Shown in pieces: positions 1 through 8,690 of a stretch of DNA of 64,000 nucleotides. This DNA comes from Anaerolineae bacterium. Lineage in GTDB: Bacteria > Chloroflexota > Anaerolineae > Aggregatilineales > Phototrophicaceae. A program made the translations under genes and the position numbers. A model generated the notes under the pieces. It saw only the letters and a list, made by a program, of their open reading frames with translations. It made no database searches and was not told the origin of the DNA. Location: NCBI GenBank assembly GCA_022823165.1, contig JAJDXR010000019.1:1-64000 (forward strand), in the 5' to 3' direction. Each line of letters begins with the position of its first letter. The first letter of the stretch is position 1.

Positions 1-76
1 TTTACTACCGTTCGACTTGCATGTATTAGGCACGCCGCCAACGTTCATCCTGAGCCAGGATCAAACTCTCCGTATT
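1..76 (-). rRNA. rrs: 16S ribosomal RNA, 5' end only
   Basis: Read on the minus strand, this stretch contains the universal bacterial 16S 5' signature AGAGTTTGATCCTGGCTCAG (complement of 50-69), followed by the conserved GGCGGCGTGCCTAATACATG and AAGTCGAACG segments. The gene runs off the left edge, so only about the first 76 nt are present. The mature 5' end is placed by analogy to the E. coli numbering of the AGAGTTTGATC motif and is approximate. An rRNA-type promoter lies 115-145 bp upstream. Confidence 0.97.
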
Positions 77-154
77 CACAGGGTTTGATTCGCTCTGTCT
101 TAACCTGCTATTCCGCTGTTAATCAGCACCGCAGCCAACTCGCATCCGCCGCAT

Positions 155-177
155 AAAAAAGCGAGAGATATACTCTC
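155..177 (-). terminator. Hairpin plus T-tract in the rRNA leader
   Basis: On the minus strand the leader holds a GAGAG/CTCTC hairpin (arms 173-177 and 163-167, 5-nt loop). A GC and a run of six T (complement of 155-160) follow. It sits between the predicted rRNA promoter and the 16S 5' end. It therefore resembles a leader attenuator or early terminator that an antitermination complex would have to override. The stem is short and AT-containing, so function is uncertain. Confidence 0.35.
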
Positions 178-192
178 AACTTCAAGATATAC

Positions 193-221
193 AGCCTACA
201 ACCCGAATACCGCCCTGTCAA
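193..221 (-). promoter_or_regulatory. Predicted rRNA operon promoter
   Basis: The minus strand shows a perfect -35 hexamer TTGACA (complement of 216-221), a 17-bp spacer, and TAGGCT (complement of 193-198), which keeps the key TA...T positions of a -10 box. Its place about 115 bp upstream of the 16S 5' end and its orientation fit an rRNA promoter. The -10 match is only 3 of 6. Confidence 0.55.
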
Positions 222-251
222 GAGCCAGTTGCAGAACTTGACCGAACCGCG

Positions 252-686
252 CTAAATGTCCCGCGAGCCTTTGCTCTGCGGCACTGAGTGCGTGAGATTG
301 TATGCCATCGCTTCCTGCAGCAAGTTTTTCAGCGCCCTCACATTAATCTTGTCCCGCTCGAAAATATCGACAGCGCGTGACATTTTTGCCGTCAAGCTGG
401 CATTGAAGAGCTGTTCCGGGTCGGGAAGCTGCGCCCCGTGGTGGAAAGTGAGCTTGACCTTGGCTTTGAAGATATTGCCGTGGGCGACCATCCCGTGGTG
501 CGACCAAACCGGCGTTCCCATCCACTTCCAGTCTTCCACCACATCGGGATTGACTTCGTGAATGATCTTGCGAAGCTCGGCCAGGCCTTGGCCGCGCCAA
601 TCGTGAAATTCGGCGATATAGTTGTCGATACGCTTGGCGGCTTCTTGCCGATCGATTGCAGGCGATGCTTTCTTGGAAACAACCAT
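252..686 (-). CDS. DUF1801 (YdhG-like) protein
   Basis: About 144 aa. The body has the look of the DUF1801 family: an N-terminal helix region, the WKWMGTPVWSHHG segment, and KLTFHHGAQLPDP in the middle. The family's molecular role is not firmly established, and some members are called iron-chaperone-like. The ATG at 686 is preferred because AGAGGA lies 9 nt upstream; a TTG at 695 is also in frame but abuts that site. The gene lies between the rRNA leader and the AI-2E-type permease, all on the minus strand, with no clear functional link to either. There is no signal peptide or membrane segment. Confidence 0.8.
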   Translation of the reverse strand: MVVSKKASPAIDRQEAAKRIDNYIAEFHDWRGQGLAELRKIIHEVNPDVVEDWKWMGTPVWSHHGMVAHGNIFKAKVKLTFHHGAQLPDPEQLFNASLTAKMSRAVDIFERDKINVRALKNLLQEAMAYNLTHSVPQSKGSRDI

Positions 687-758
687 CCGGGCCAATCCTC
701 TGAAACTGAACGCTTTACGATGAAATTGACATGAGTTGGATTCGGGAAAGCGCCGGCG

Positions 759-1934
759 CTACGAGGGTTCGAGCGCCAGCTCATCCTGCCGGACGTCTGC
801 TGGCGCTTCATTGTCGGCATCGACTTTGCGCCGGTCCCCCAAGACGTCTTTGACGTACATTTCATCAACCAGGACGGCAACGCAAGCGCTGAGGGGAACC
901 GCCAACATCAGCCCCAGGAAGCCAAAGAAAAAGCCAAAAATAATCTGACCGAGCAGAATCAGGATCGCGGGCATATTCATACGCTCGCTGGCAAGTACCG
1001 GGCTGATCACCTGACTTTGAAAAAACGATACGCCGTAAATGATGACCACGACCCAGATAATGTTATGAGGCGCGTCCAGGATTGCCACCGCCACCGACGG
1101 AATCAAGGCGACAACTGGACCGAAGTTCGGGATGAATGACAATATACCCGCCAGCGCGCCCAAAGCGAACGCTTCATCCTGAATGCCCACCAGTCTCAAG
1201 CCCAGCCCGGTCAAGATGGCTACCACAACCATCGAAACCGCGGTAACGCTGAGCCAAGCGCGCAAGGTACTGTCCAGTCGGCGCAAGATGCACAGCATAC
1301 GATCGCGATACCACAGTGGCGTCAGCTTGATGATGCCATTGACATAAAGCTCAGGTTCGGCCAGCAGGTACATGCTCAAAAAGAAAATGATCAGCACACT
1401 AAGAATCGTATTGGCCACGCCGCCAACGACCGGCAAGACCGAGCCGCCAAGCCGCCCCAAGGCATCCGATACTTGCGATACCGCTTGCCCGATCAGATCA
1501 TCCGATGGCTGGACGGTTACGCCGCCGGCCAGCAGGTCTTCAATGATAGGAATTACGTCCCTCAAAATCGAGTTTTGCTCAAGAAGCGCGTCGCGCGTCA
1601 AGGATTGGCGCACCGCCTCCAAGCCGCCTTCCACCGCCGTTCTGAGCGGTTCATATTGGTCGGCAATCGTGCGCAAGATGGGCACGCCAAGCAATCCCAG
1701 AATAACGAAGAAGCTGATGACGCTGATGACAATGGCGACAACTCGATGAATCCCGAATCGGTTCATCAGCAATCGCACCGGCATGGTGAAAAGGACTACC
1801 AGAATCACCGCGGCGAAGGTCAAGAGCAGTGTGCCGCGGATCTGCCACAAAAAGACCAGACCAAGGCCGATGAGGATCGTCGCCACGATATTGCGCAATC
1901 CAATATTTACCGACCGGGCGGTTCTGGCAGTCAT
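759..1934 (-). CDS. AI-2E family transporter (PerM/TqsA-like permease)
   Basis: 391 aa with the AI-2E exporter family layout: paired N-terminal membrane helices, a central soluble stretch rich in charged residues (about residues 90-170), then a block of hydrophobic helices that includes FIPNFGPVVALIPS and the C-terminal GLMLAVPLSACVAVL. The last 35 residues are acidic and cytoplasmic. The family exports diverse small molecules or, in some members, cations; the substrate cannot be read from sequence. Length is usual (350-400 aa). It is preceded by a divergent LLM oxidoreductase gene about 170 bp away. Confidence 0.87.
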   Translation of the reverse strand: MTARTARSVNIGLRNIVATILIGLGLVFLWQIRGTLLLTFAAVILVVLFTMPVRLLMNRFGIHRVVAIVISVISFFVILGLLGVPILRTIADQYEPLRTAVEGGLEAVRQSLTRDALLEQNSILRDVIPIIEDLLAGGVTVQPSDDLIGQAVSQVSDALGRLGGSVLPVVGGVANTILSVLIIFFLSMYLLAEPELYVNGIIKLTPLWYRDRMLCILRRLDSTLRAWLSVTAVSMVVVAILTGLGLRLVGIQDEAFALGALAGILSFIPNFGPVVALIPSVAVAILDAPHNIIWVVVIIYGVSFFQSQVISPVLASERMNMPAILILLGQIIFGFFFGFLGLMLAVPLSACVAVLVDEMYVKDVLGDRRKVDADNEAPADVRQDELALEPS

Positions 1935-2105
1935 GCCTTGCTCAACTCCAACGTTTCAACGATACCGCGCCTGATGCGATCAGACTCAGGCGCGCGGAAT
2001 AATGCGACGACTATTGTATCATTCATAATCCGCTGCTGCTATTATAATTGTGCGGACAGCTAAGAATGCGGTCGAAACAACTCAAGGCAGCGAGGCGCCC
2101 AAGAA

Positions 2106-3125
2106 GTGAAGTTTGATGTGACGGTATTCGCGGAGGATCTCAACGCCGCAGCCGGCCTGGCGCAGTCGGTCGAAGCCTATGGCTTTGACGGCCTCTGGGT
2201 GGCGGAAGCGGCGCATAACCCGTTTCTGCCGCTGGCGCACGCTGCCCTGGCAACCCATAGAATCTCGCTGGGCACGGCGGTCGCGGTGGCTTTTCCACGC
2301 AGTCCGCAGCTCATGGCGCAGACCGCCTGGGACCTGGCCGAGCAATCGGAGGGACGCTTCATTCTGGGCTTGGGCACACAAATCAAGCCGCATATCACCA
2401 AGCGTTTCAGCGCTATGTGGGGCAAGCCGGTGCAGCAACTGCGCGAGTATATTCTGGCTCTGCGCGCAATCTGGAGGAGCTTTCAGTACGGTGACGAATG
2501 CCGCGTCCGGGGCGAATACTACAGCTTCGCGCTAGCGGATCCAGCGAGCTGGCCGCGGCCGATGCCCTACGCCAGCATTCCGATCTACATTGCCAGCGTC
2601 AACACGGGTTTGGCGCGGCTGGCTGGTGAACTCTGCGACGGCTTTCATGTGCACTCTTTCCACAGTCCGCGATATCTGCGCGAGGTGCTGATGCCGGCTT
2701 TCAGAATGGGGCGCGAGCGCGGCGCCGTCAATCAGCCGCTTTCGCTTTCTTGCGCGGTATTTGTGGTGACGGGCGAAAACGACGCGGCTGTCGAAGCGAG
2801 CAAATTGCTGACAAAGTCCCAAATCGCCTTTTACGCCAGTACGCCCAGCTATGAGCCCGTCCTGAAGCTGCATGGCTGGGAGGAGCTTGTGCCGCGCTTG
2901 AACAGCTTGCTGCGGCGGAATCGCTGGGAGGAAATGCACCAGCTCATCAGCGATGAAATGCTTGAGCAGTTCGCGGTTATCGCGCCGCCAGACGAGCTGC
3001 CATACAAGCTTCGCGAGCGCTATCAGGGCTTGCTCGACCGCAGCGGCTTCTACTTCCCCTTTGAGCCCTCTGAGGGCAGCAAGCAATTGATCTGGCGGCA
3101 CGCAGCCAAAGCGATGGGTCACTGA
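2106..3125 (+). CDS. LLM-class (F420-type) flavin/deazaflavin oxidoreductase
   Basis: 339 aa TIM-barrel enzyme of the luciferase-like monooxygenase superfamily. Diagnostic stretches are the N-terminal GFDGLWVAEAAHNPFLPLAH, the LGTAVAVAFPRSP strand, LGLGTQIKPH, and IPIYIASVN near residue 160. These resemble the F420-dependent TIGR03617-like branch rather than FMN monooxygenases, but the substrate is unknown. The start is GTG at 2106. The TGA stop overlaps the next ATG by one base, so it is probably translationally coupled to the metallopeptidase downstream. A clear paralogue lies at 3874-4860. Confidence 0.88.
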   Translation: MKFDVTVFAEDLNAAAGLAQSVEAYGFDGLWVAEAAHNPFLPLAHAALATHRISLGTAVAVAFPRSPQLMAQTAWDLAEQSEGRFILGLGTQIKPHITKRFSAMWGKPVQQLREYILALRAIWRSFQYGDECRVRGEYYSFALADPASWPRPMPYASIPIYIASVNTGLARLAGELCDGFHVHSFHSPRYLREVLMPAFRMGRERGAVNQPLSLSCAVFVVTGENDAAVEASKLLTKSQIAFYASTPSYEPVLKLHGWEELVPRLNSLLRRNRWEEMHQLISDEMLEQFAVIAPPDELPYKLRERYQGLLDRSGFYFPFEPSEGSKQLIWRHAAKAMGH

Positions 3126-3850
3126 TGCCGGCTGTCGTCTTGGGCGAAACTACCGTCGCCTACAAGGTACGCGTAAGTAAACGCGCCAAGCGCATCAACC
3201 TGAAATATAGCCAGCGCGACGGCTTGGAGGTCATTTATCCGCTGGGGATCACCAACCCGGCGCCGGAGGAGCTGCTCAAGGAGATGTCCTCCTGGGTGCT
3301 AGCGACTCATCAACGAGTCCGCAGCGCGGCGAATAACCTGCCGCCAAGGAACTACGAAAATGGCGAGATATTCCACCTGCTTGGCAGGCCCTATGCGCTG
3401 CAGCTCCGCGGCAATTCAGCAATCGACCGCGCCCAGGTCAAGGCAAGCGATAATTTACTGCTGCTGATCATGCCCGAGGGTTTTCCCGCAGCAGACCTGG
3501 AGGCGCGCCGACAAGCGGTCGAAGCCTATTACCGCGCGCAGGCGGCCAGCTATCTGCCGGCCCGGGCGCGGGATCTGGCGGCGGCCCACGGCTTCCAGTT
3601 CGCGCGCCTGCGGGTGAAGAATCAGAAGACGCGTTGGGGCAGCTGCTCAGCAAAAGGCAATATCAACCTCAACTTGCGCCTCATGATGGCGCCCGAGCAA
3701 GCCATAGATTACGTCATTGTGCATGAGCTCTGCCATTTGCGCGTCTTGAACCACAGCCCGGCCTTCTGGGCGCTGGTCGAGTCTTGTTATCCCGATTTTC
3801 GCCGCTGGCGCAGTTGGTTCAAGCAGCACGGCGGCAGTATGGTTTTCTAG
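3125..3850 (+). CDS. YgjP-like (DUF45) zinc metallopeptidase
   Basis: 241 aa. The C-terminal half carries the zinc signature HELCHLRVLNHSPAFW (HExxH with a downstream His), preceded by TRWGSCSAKGNINLN, the family's conserved block. The protein is soluble and full length for the YgjP family. Substrates are not established; the fold resembles SprT/WLM peptidases. The start ATG overlaps the upstream LLM stop (TGATG), and a second LLM gene follows 23 bp later, so the three probably form one transcript. Confidence 0.87.
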   Translation: MPAVVLGETTVAYKVRVSKRAKRINLKYSQRDGLEVIYPLGITNPAPEELLKEMSSWVLATHQRVRSAANNLPPRNYENGEIFHLLGRPYALQLRGNSAIDRAQVKASDNLLLLIMPEGFPAADLEARRQAVEAYYRAQAASYLPARARDLAAAHGFQFARLRVKNQKTRWGSCSAKGNINLNLRLMMAPEQAIDYVIVHELCHLRVLNHSPAFWALVESCYPDFRRWRSWFKQHGGSMVF

Positions 3851-3873
3851 CGCTGGAAACTGAAGCGAGCAGC

Positions 3874-4860
3874 ATGAATTTAGATGTCCGAATCTTTCCC
3901 TCTAATCAGGTACGCGCCGATGCGGATTTGATCCTGCGCGCCGAATGCTTGGGCTTCGCCGCCGCCTGGGTAGTGGAGACGGGGCGCAATCCCTTCTTTT
4001 CGCTGACGATTGCGGCCAAGGCAACCAGCCAGATTCAGCTGGGCGCTCTGGGCGCGGCGGCATTCCCGCGCAGTCCGATGGTCAGCGCACAAATCGCCTG
4101 GGATCTGGCGCGGCAATCCGGCGGGCGCTTCCGCCTCGGGTTGCAGGCGCCGGCTGATTATCCGGATGGGCGCATCGCCGGCGCCGAGCGTATGCGGGAG
4201 TACCTTGAAAGCCTGCGCGCCATTTGGCATACCTTTCAGACTGACGCGCGCCTGCGCTACCGCGGTGAACATTACACCTTTCGTCTGATGGCGCCTTTTT
4301 TCAACCCGGGCCCGATTGAGCATCCCGACATCCCCGTATATCTCGCGGGCTTGGATCCGGCAATCGCTGAACTGGCCGGTAGCCATTGCCAGGGTCTGCA
4401 GGTAAACGCGCTGCATACCGCGGACTATCTCAGTCAAGTCGTCAAGCCGTCTGCAGCTGCCGGCTTGATGGCGGCCGGGCGCGCCGAACCAGACTTCTCG
4501 CTGGCCATCCCGGTCTTGATTGGCAGCGGACTTGACGACGAGAGCTTCCGCCGCGCCAGGTTGGAATTGAAACAAGGGATTGCCTCGGCAGCCAACTCGC
4601 CCGAGTTTCGCCGACTTGCGGGCCACCACAAGTGGGATATCGACGTCGACGACCTGAATCAGTCGACCTGGGAGCGTGGAGAAGACCGGCTGGATGAGAT
4701 GATTCCAGACGAAATCATCGAGGCAATCGCCATCGTCGCAGAGCCGCAAGACCTGCTCGGCCGAATCAGGGCGCGCTATGCGGGCTTGGCGGATCGCGTC
4801 AGCCTGGCATTGAGCAGCGGGAACAGCGCCCTGATCGAGGCGATTATGGCGAGCCGCTAG
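3874..4860 (+). CDS. Second LLM-class F420-type oxidoreductase
   Basis: 328 aa from the ATG at 3874; upstream in-frame codons overlap the peptidase gene and are not needed. It parallels the gene at 2106: AAWVVETGRNPFFSLT, LGALGAAAFPRSPMVS, GGRFRLGLQA, and IPVYLAGLDPAIAELAG. The two paralogues have diverged clearly, so this is an older duplication and probably a different substrate. The stop codon shares a CTAG palindrome with the stop of the opposing GNAT gene, so the two reading frames overlap tail to tail. Confidence 0.87.
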   Translation: MNLDVRIFPSNQVRADADLILRAECLGFAAAWVVETGRNPFFSLTIAAKATSQIQLGALGAAAFPRSPMVSAQIAWDLARQSGGRFRLGLQAPADYPDGRIAGAERMREYLESLRAIWHTFQTDARLRYRGEHYTFRLMAPFFNPGPIEHPDIPVYLAGLDPAIAELAGSHCQGLQVNALHTADYLSQVVKPSAAAGLMAAGRAEPDFSLAIPVLIGSGLDDESFRRARLELKQGIASAANSPEFRRLAGHHKWDIDVDDLNQSTWERGEDRLDEMIPDEIIEAIAIVAEPQDLLGRIRARYAGLADRVSLALSSGNSALIEAIMASR

Positions 4861-5390
4861 CTGTACCGCGCTGGCATTGGCTCTTCGACAATATCGTAAA
4901 CGCGGAAACCGCGCTTTTGATAATTCGCCAGCGCGTGAGGGCCATCGAGGTTGCAAGTGTGCAGCCATACCCGCCGGGCGTCCATCTCCCAGGCGCGCGC
5001 CACTCCATAGCTCAGCAAGTGCTTGCCCAGGCCGCGCCCCATATAATCACTGCGCAGGCCGAAATAGACTATTTCTACCGCCTCGTCTTCGTGGCGGCAT
5101 AATTCGACGTAACCGGCCGGGGAGCCGCTGACGTACATCACATGGACTTGTGTGCTGGTTGAAGTTAATACTTGGCGCAACTCGGCATTGGGCATTTGCA
5201 GACGATCGCGCCAAGCCCATTCTTCCCCGACAGCCTGATAGAGAAACTTGTAGAAGCCGAGATCGGGCATTTCCATTTTCACGATCTCGACATCGCCCAC
5301 CTGAATGTAAGCCGGTACAAAATGATCGCGGCTCGTCATTTCCAGGTAAGTCGTTATGAGCAATTCAGCGTTTCTCGTCGCGATCGCCAT
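4857..5390 (-). CDS. GNAT-family N-acetyltransferase
   Basis: About 177 aa from the ATG at 5390. The frame is open upstream to 5486, but the sequence before MAIATRN does not look like part of the family. The acetyl-CoA binding motif is visible as LRSDYMGRGLGKHLLSYG, followed by the C-terminal VWLHTCNLDGPHALANYQKR with the usual N-x-ALxxYxKxGF pattern. The acceptor is unknown. It is oriented against the second LLM gene, and their stop codons overlap. Confidence 0.82.
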   Translation of the reverse strand: MAIATRNAELLITTYLEMTSRDHFVPAYIQVGDVEIVKMEMPDLGFYKFLYQAVGEEWAWRDRLQMPNAELRQVLTSTSTQVHVMYVSGSPAGYVELCRHEDEAVEIVYFGLRSDYMGRGLGKHLLSYGVARAWEMDARRVWLHTCNLDGPHALANYQKRGFRVYDIVEEPMPARYS

Positions 5391-5607
5391 GGGAAGATGC
5401 CGCTTGAGGATTCTAAAGGACAATTGCTCCTGCTGCGTTGCGCTAAGCATAGCGAACCGGAGGCCTTGACCGAATGGCACAAACACACAAAAATCGCTTT
5501 ACATAGCTAATCAATCTAGCCAAACTATTCCGCGCCAGCCGCATCTTGTGGCTGGCGAGCGCAAAGGCTAACATTTCAGACTGTAAACAATTGTCCGAGT
5601 CCAATCA

Positions 5608-6210
5608 ATGCGTCTTGCCCGTCGCTTAAGCCGATCGGTCCATAGCTTGCGTTATCGCTTCGTACCCACCGAGGAGCTGATTGCGCGCGTCAGCATGGGA
5701 GACAGCGAAGGCGCCAAGCACGCGCTGATCGAGATCATTAAAGAACGCCTGGCGCACCAAGACGGCAGTTTGGAAGGCCTCAACTGGACGTCCTTGAATC
5801 TGAGCAAGGCCATGCTGTCGGCTTCGAAAATGCCGCGGGCGCAGTTCGCAGGCGCCAAACTGCCAGGCGCTTACTTCGGATACTGTGATCTCCGCGCAGC
5901 CAGCTTTGAGCGCGCCGATTTGCGCGAGGCTCATTTTCGCGAAGCCGATCTGGCTGAGGCCAGCTTTGTGGGCGCGAATCTGGCGGGCGCGAATTTTGCC
6001 CGGGCGCAACTGCGAGCTTGCTCATTTCAGGCGGCCGACCTAAGTGGCGCCAATCTATGGGGAGCCGACTTGCGCGGCGCTGATTTCGCCGCTGCCAAGC
6101 TGGTCAATTGCTGCCTGACTGCCGCCCTGATCGATGAGTCAACGAGGCTGCCGGTTGCGCTGCGTCTTGAGGCGTCGGGCGCAGCCAATAAGGAATCTGG
6201 AAGTGGCTAA
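5608..6210 (+). CDS. Pentapeptide-repeat protein
   Basis: 200 aa. After about 55 non-repeat residues, the rest is a run of A(D/N)LxxA-type pentapeptides (for example ADLREAHFREADLAEA and ANLWGADLRGADFAAA), which predict a right-handed quadrilateral beta-helix. No enzyme domain accompanies it. Some pentapeptide proteins bind gyrase or act as scaffolds, but the family is too general to assign a role. It stands alone, divergent from the GNAT gene and just upstream of the composite repeat at 6213. Confidence 0.85.
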   Translation: MRLARRLSRSVHSLRYRFVPTEELIARVSMGDSEGAKHALIEIIKERLAHQDGSLEGLNWTSLNLSKAMLSASKMPRAQFAGAKLPGAYFGYCDLRAASFERADLREAHFREADLAEASFVGANLAGANFARAQLRACSFQAADLSGANLWGADLRGADFAAAKLVNCCLTAALIDESTRLPVALRLEASGAANKESGSG

Positions 6211-6212
6211 CA

Positions 6213-6540
6213 TGGTGGACATAACTTGCAATGCCGAGCTTGGTACAGGTTAATTCACCACAGAGTCACAGAAGTGGAACAAAGTAAGTCATGCAAATTT
6301 CACAGCATCGGGTCAGCCAAGGCTGACCCCTACAGGGTTCATAATATAATCAAAAGTTGTAGGTGCGCGCCTTGGCTCGCCCGCAAAAACACGGAAATTC
6401 GCTATTTTGCGATGATGCACCTATATTTTCATTACTTACTCGCACTTACTGAGGGGCGCGTAGACACTGCCCGCCGGCACAGAGATTTTTCTTGGGTCGA
6501 AGGGAAACCGCATCCGCTACAATAGACACTCCCGGAATCT
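6213..6540. repeat. Composite repeat, copy A
   Basis: This fills most of the 403-bp gap between the pentapeptide gene and etfB. It matches 62158-62463. The outer left arm (6213-6275, with ATGCCGAGCTTGG and AATTCACCACAGAG) and outer right arm (6448-6540, with GGGTCGAAGGGAAACCGCAT and AATAGACACTCCC) are in the same orientation in both copies. The 172-bp core between them is inverted relative to copy B. The right arm of this copy is degraded and about 22 bp longer. No convincing gene lies in it. Confidence 0.92.
6276..6447 (+). repeat. 172-bp repeat core, copy A (orientation 1)
   Basis: The reverse complement of this stretch matches 62219-62390 with about 11 differences by hand count, and both are exactly 172 bp. 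It is bounded by AGT on the left and ACT on the right. It contains the perfect palindrome GGGTCAGCC-AA-GGCTGACCC at 6310-6329, and a decayed GGCGAGCC/GGCTCGCC palindrome near 6362-6383. Its length and structure resemble a MITE or REP-type nonautonomous unit; no transposase is present. Confidence 0.9.
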
Positions 6541-6613
6541 AATCGGGATTAAGTTTCAAGCGAGTTAGGTGTACAATGATTGCTGAACGCTGATGGTCGG
6601 GAGAATTTGACCG

Positions 6614-7396
6614 GTGCATATCGTAACATTCACAAGGAGCACGCCGGACACAGCCGCCAAGGTATGGGTGGATTCGGATGGGAAGGTCACATGGGGAGAC
6701 GTCGCCACTGTCGTCAACCCCTGGGATGAATACGCATTGGAAGAAACCATTGCGCAGGCGACGAACGGCGGCGGTGAATCGACCGTTATCGCCATCGGCT
6801 CGGCGCTGCACAACGACGCCTTGAAGCACAGCATGGCTATGGGCCTCAAACATGCCCTGCGCATTGACGCAGCCGGCGCCGATACGCATGACAGTCTGGT
6901 TTGGTCGGCTCTGGCGGCTGGCGCCATCAGCAAGCTCGGCGATGTCGACCTGGTCATATTTGGCAAAGAGAGTATTGATGTGGCCACTGATCAGCATAGC
7001 TATCAGTTGGCGCGGCGCCTGGGCTGGACCATGCTCAGCTATGTCTCGGCTATCCTGGAAGCCGATTACGCCGCGGGCGCAATCAAGGTAGAAAGGATGC
7101 TTGAGCAAGGCAAGCAGGTGGTCTCGGGCCAGCTACCGGCGGTCATCTCGGTGATGAAAGGCATCAACGAGCCGCGCTACCCCAACTTTCTCGGTATCCG
7201 CAAGGCAGCCAAGGCGAGCATCCCCGTCTGGACGGCGGCCGACCTGGGCGTCGAGGCGCCTGAAGCGGCTACGTCCGTGCTGGGCTATATGAATCCGCCG
7301 GCCCGTGACGTGAGTACAGAAATCCTGGATGCCGGCGACGTGAGCGCGACGGCGCGGACATTGGCCGAGCGTCTGTTTAAGGAGAAAGTTCTGTGA
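6614..7396 (+). CDS. etfB: Electron transfer flavoprotein, beta subunit
   Basis: 260 aa, ETF-beta family. The GTG start gives MHIVTFTRSTPDT. Further hallmarks are ALRIDAAGADTHDS, LVIFGKESIDVATDQ and the adenine-nucleotide loop region, ending with ATARTLAERLFKEKVL. With EtfA it forms a soluble FAD/AMP heterodimer that passes electrons between acyl-CoA-type dehydrogenases and the membrane or other acceptors. It overlaps etfA by 4 nt (GTGA), a coupled pair. No ETF-quinone oxidoreductase or dehydrogenase is adjacent, so partners are elsewhere. Confidence 0.93.
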   Translation: MHIVTFTRSTPDTAAKVWVDSDGKVTWGDVATVVNPWDEYALEETIAQATNGGGESTVIAIGSALHNDALKHSMAMGLKHALRIDAAGADTHDSLVWSALAAGAISKLGDVDLVIFGKESIDVATDQHSYQLARRLGWTMLSYVSAILEADYAAGAIKVERMLEQGKQVVSGQLPAVISVMKGINEPRYPNFLGIRKAAKASIPVWTAADLGVEAPEAATSVLGYMNPPARDVSTEILDAGDVSATARTLAERLFKEKVL

Positions 7397-8430
7397 GCGT
7401 CTTCGTCTGGATTGAAACCTTTGAGGGCCGCGCTGTGCCGAGCAGTTGGGAAGCGCTCGGCGCTGCCAGGATCATCGCCGGCGCAACGTCGACGGACATC
7501 ACCGCGCTCGTCTTCGGGGAAAATGCGGCCGCCGTTGCCGCCTCAGCCGGGCAATACGGCGCCGCAAACGCTATCGTTGCTGAGGATGAGGCCTTGCGCG
7601 ACTATCTACTGGAGCGCTACGCCGCGCTGCTGAGCGAACTGGTAAGGAGCCATCGCCCCAGCGCGGTGCTTGCAGTCGCCAGCAATCGCGGACGCGAACT
7701 GCTTGCCAGCGCCGCGGCTGATACTAACAGCGGTCTAATCTCCGATGTCATTGAGTTGCGGGTGGAAGACGGCCGTATCATCGGCAAACGTCCAGCCTAT
7801 GCCGGCAAGGTTCTGATGGAGATGAGGGCCAACACGGCGACGGCTTTTGTCACCATTCGCGGGCGCGCTTTTCCGCCGGCGGCGTCTGCCAAAGGCGCTG
7901 AGCCAGCCATAAAGATTGCGGCAGCGGTAGGCGCGGCCGATGCAATTGCCACGGAAATCGAGAGTTTCGCCCCCGAAGTTGGCAAAATAAACTTGGCCGA
8001 CGCCGCCATCATCGTGAGCGGTGGACGGGGAATGGCCAACAACCCAAAAGCCCCGCCGGAAGGGATCAGCGGCGATGCGGCCAAGATCTGGAGAGCCAAG
8101 GACGGCTTCGAAAATACCTTGCGCCCCTTGGCCGACGTGCTGGGCGCGGCGGTCGGCGCCAGCCGCGCGGCGGTGGATGCCGGATACATCGCTTACGACC
8201 ATCAGGTTGGCCAAACCGGCAAGGTCGTCAATCCCGATTTATACATCGCCTGCGGCATCAGCGGCGCCATTCAGCATCAGGCCGGCATGCGCGGCAGCAA
8301 GATAATTGTAGCGATCAACAAAGACGCTCAGGCTCCGATTTTTAAGCTGGCGCGTTACGGCATAGTCGGCGATTTGTATGAAGTCCTGCCCGCGCTGACA
8401 GCCGCGCTGGAACAGCGTTTGGCGAACTGA
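7393..8430 (+). CDS. etfA: Electron transfer flavoprotein, alpha subunit
   Basis: 345 aa with an N-terminal ETF domain and the C-terminal FAD-binding domain: IIVSGGRGMANNPKAP, AVGASRAAVDAGYIAYDHQVGQTGK and ISGAIQHQAGMRGSKIIVAINKD, then KLARYGIVGDLYEVLP. The YDHQVGQTGKVV and GAIQHQAGM motifs bind FAD. GTG start at 7393 inside the etfB stop. A 260-bp gap separates it from the mrp operon, so etfBA is probably a stand-alone two-gene operon. Confidence 0.94.
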   Translation: MSVFVWIETFEGRAVPSSWEALGAARIIAGATSTDITALVFGENAAAVAASAGQYGAANAIVAEDEALRDYLLERYAALLSELVRSHRPSAVLAVASNRGRELLASAAADTNSGLISDVIELRVEDGRIIGKRPAYAGKVLMEMRANTATAFVTIRGRAFPPAASAKGAEPAIKIAAAVGAADAIATEIESFAPEVGKINLADAAIIVSGGRGMANNPKAPPEGISGDAAKIWRAKDGFENTLRPLADVLGAAVGASRAAVDAGYIAYDHQVGQTGKVVNPDLYIACGISGAIQHQAGMRGSKIIVAINKDAQAPIFKLARYGIVGDLYEVLPALTAALEQRLAN

Positions 8431-8690
8431 GCGCTTGGCGCCAGAGGGACCGCACAAGGAAGGCTATCAAGGAAGGCGAGGCTGCGCTGAATTTCTTGAG
8501 CGGGAAGGCCCGCCGGTTCCAGCGCCTAAACTGCCGTTAATCGACAAAAATCATCGGCTTCAATTATTACTTTTAGCCATTGATTGACCATGCGCGGCAG
8601 GTAGCCTTAACGTGGTACGCAATGGGTAGGATGACAGCAGCGCCGCTTGCCCGCATAGAGTATATCTAGCAAGACAAAATTCAAACCCGC

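Noticed and set aside
3880-4968. 362-codon minus-strand frame over the second LLM gene
   Set aside because: Shadow; the plus-strand frame has the LLM motifs.
6226-6525. Plus-strand frame of about 100 codons through repeat copy A
   Set aside because: It crosses repeat arms and core; the same core is inverted in copy B, so coding is unlikely.
6213-6540. CRISPR array
   Set aside because: Palindromes are few, not regularly spaced and have no spacers; no cas genes are in the window.
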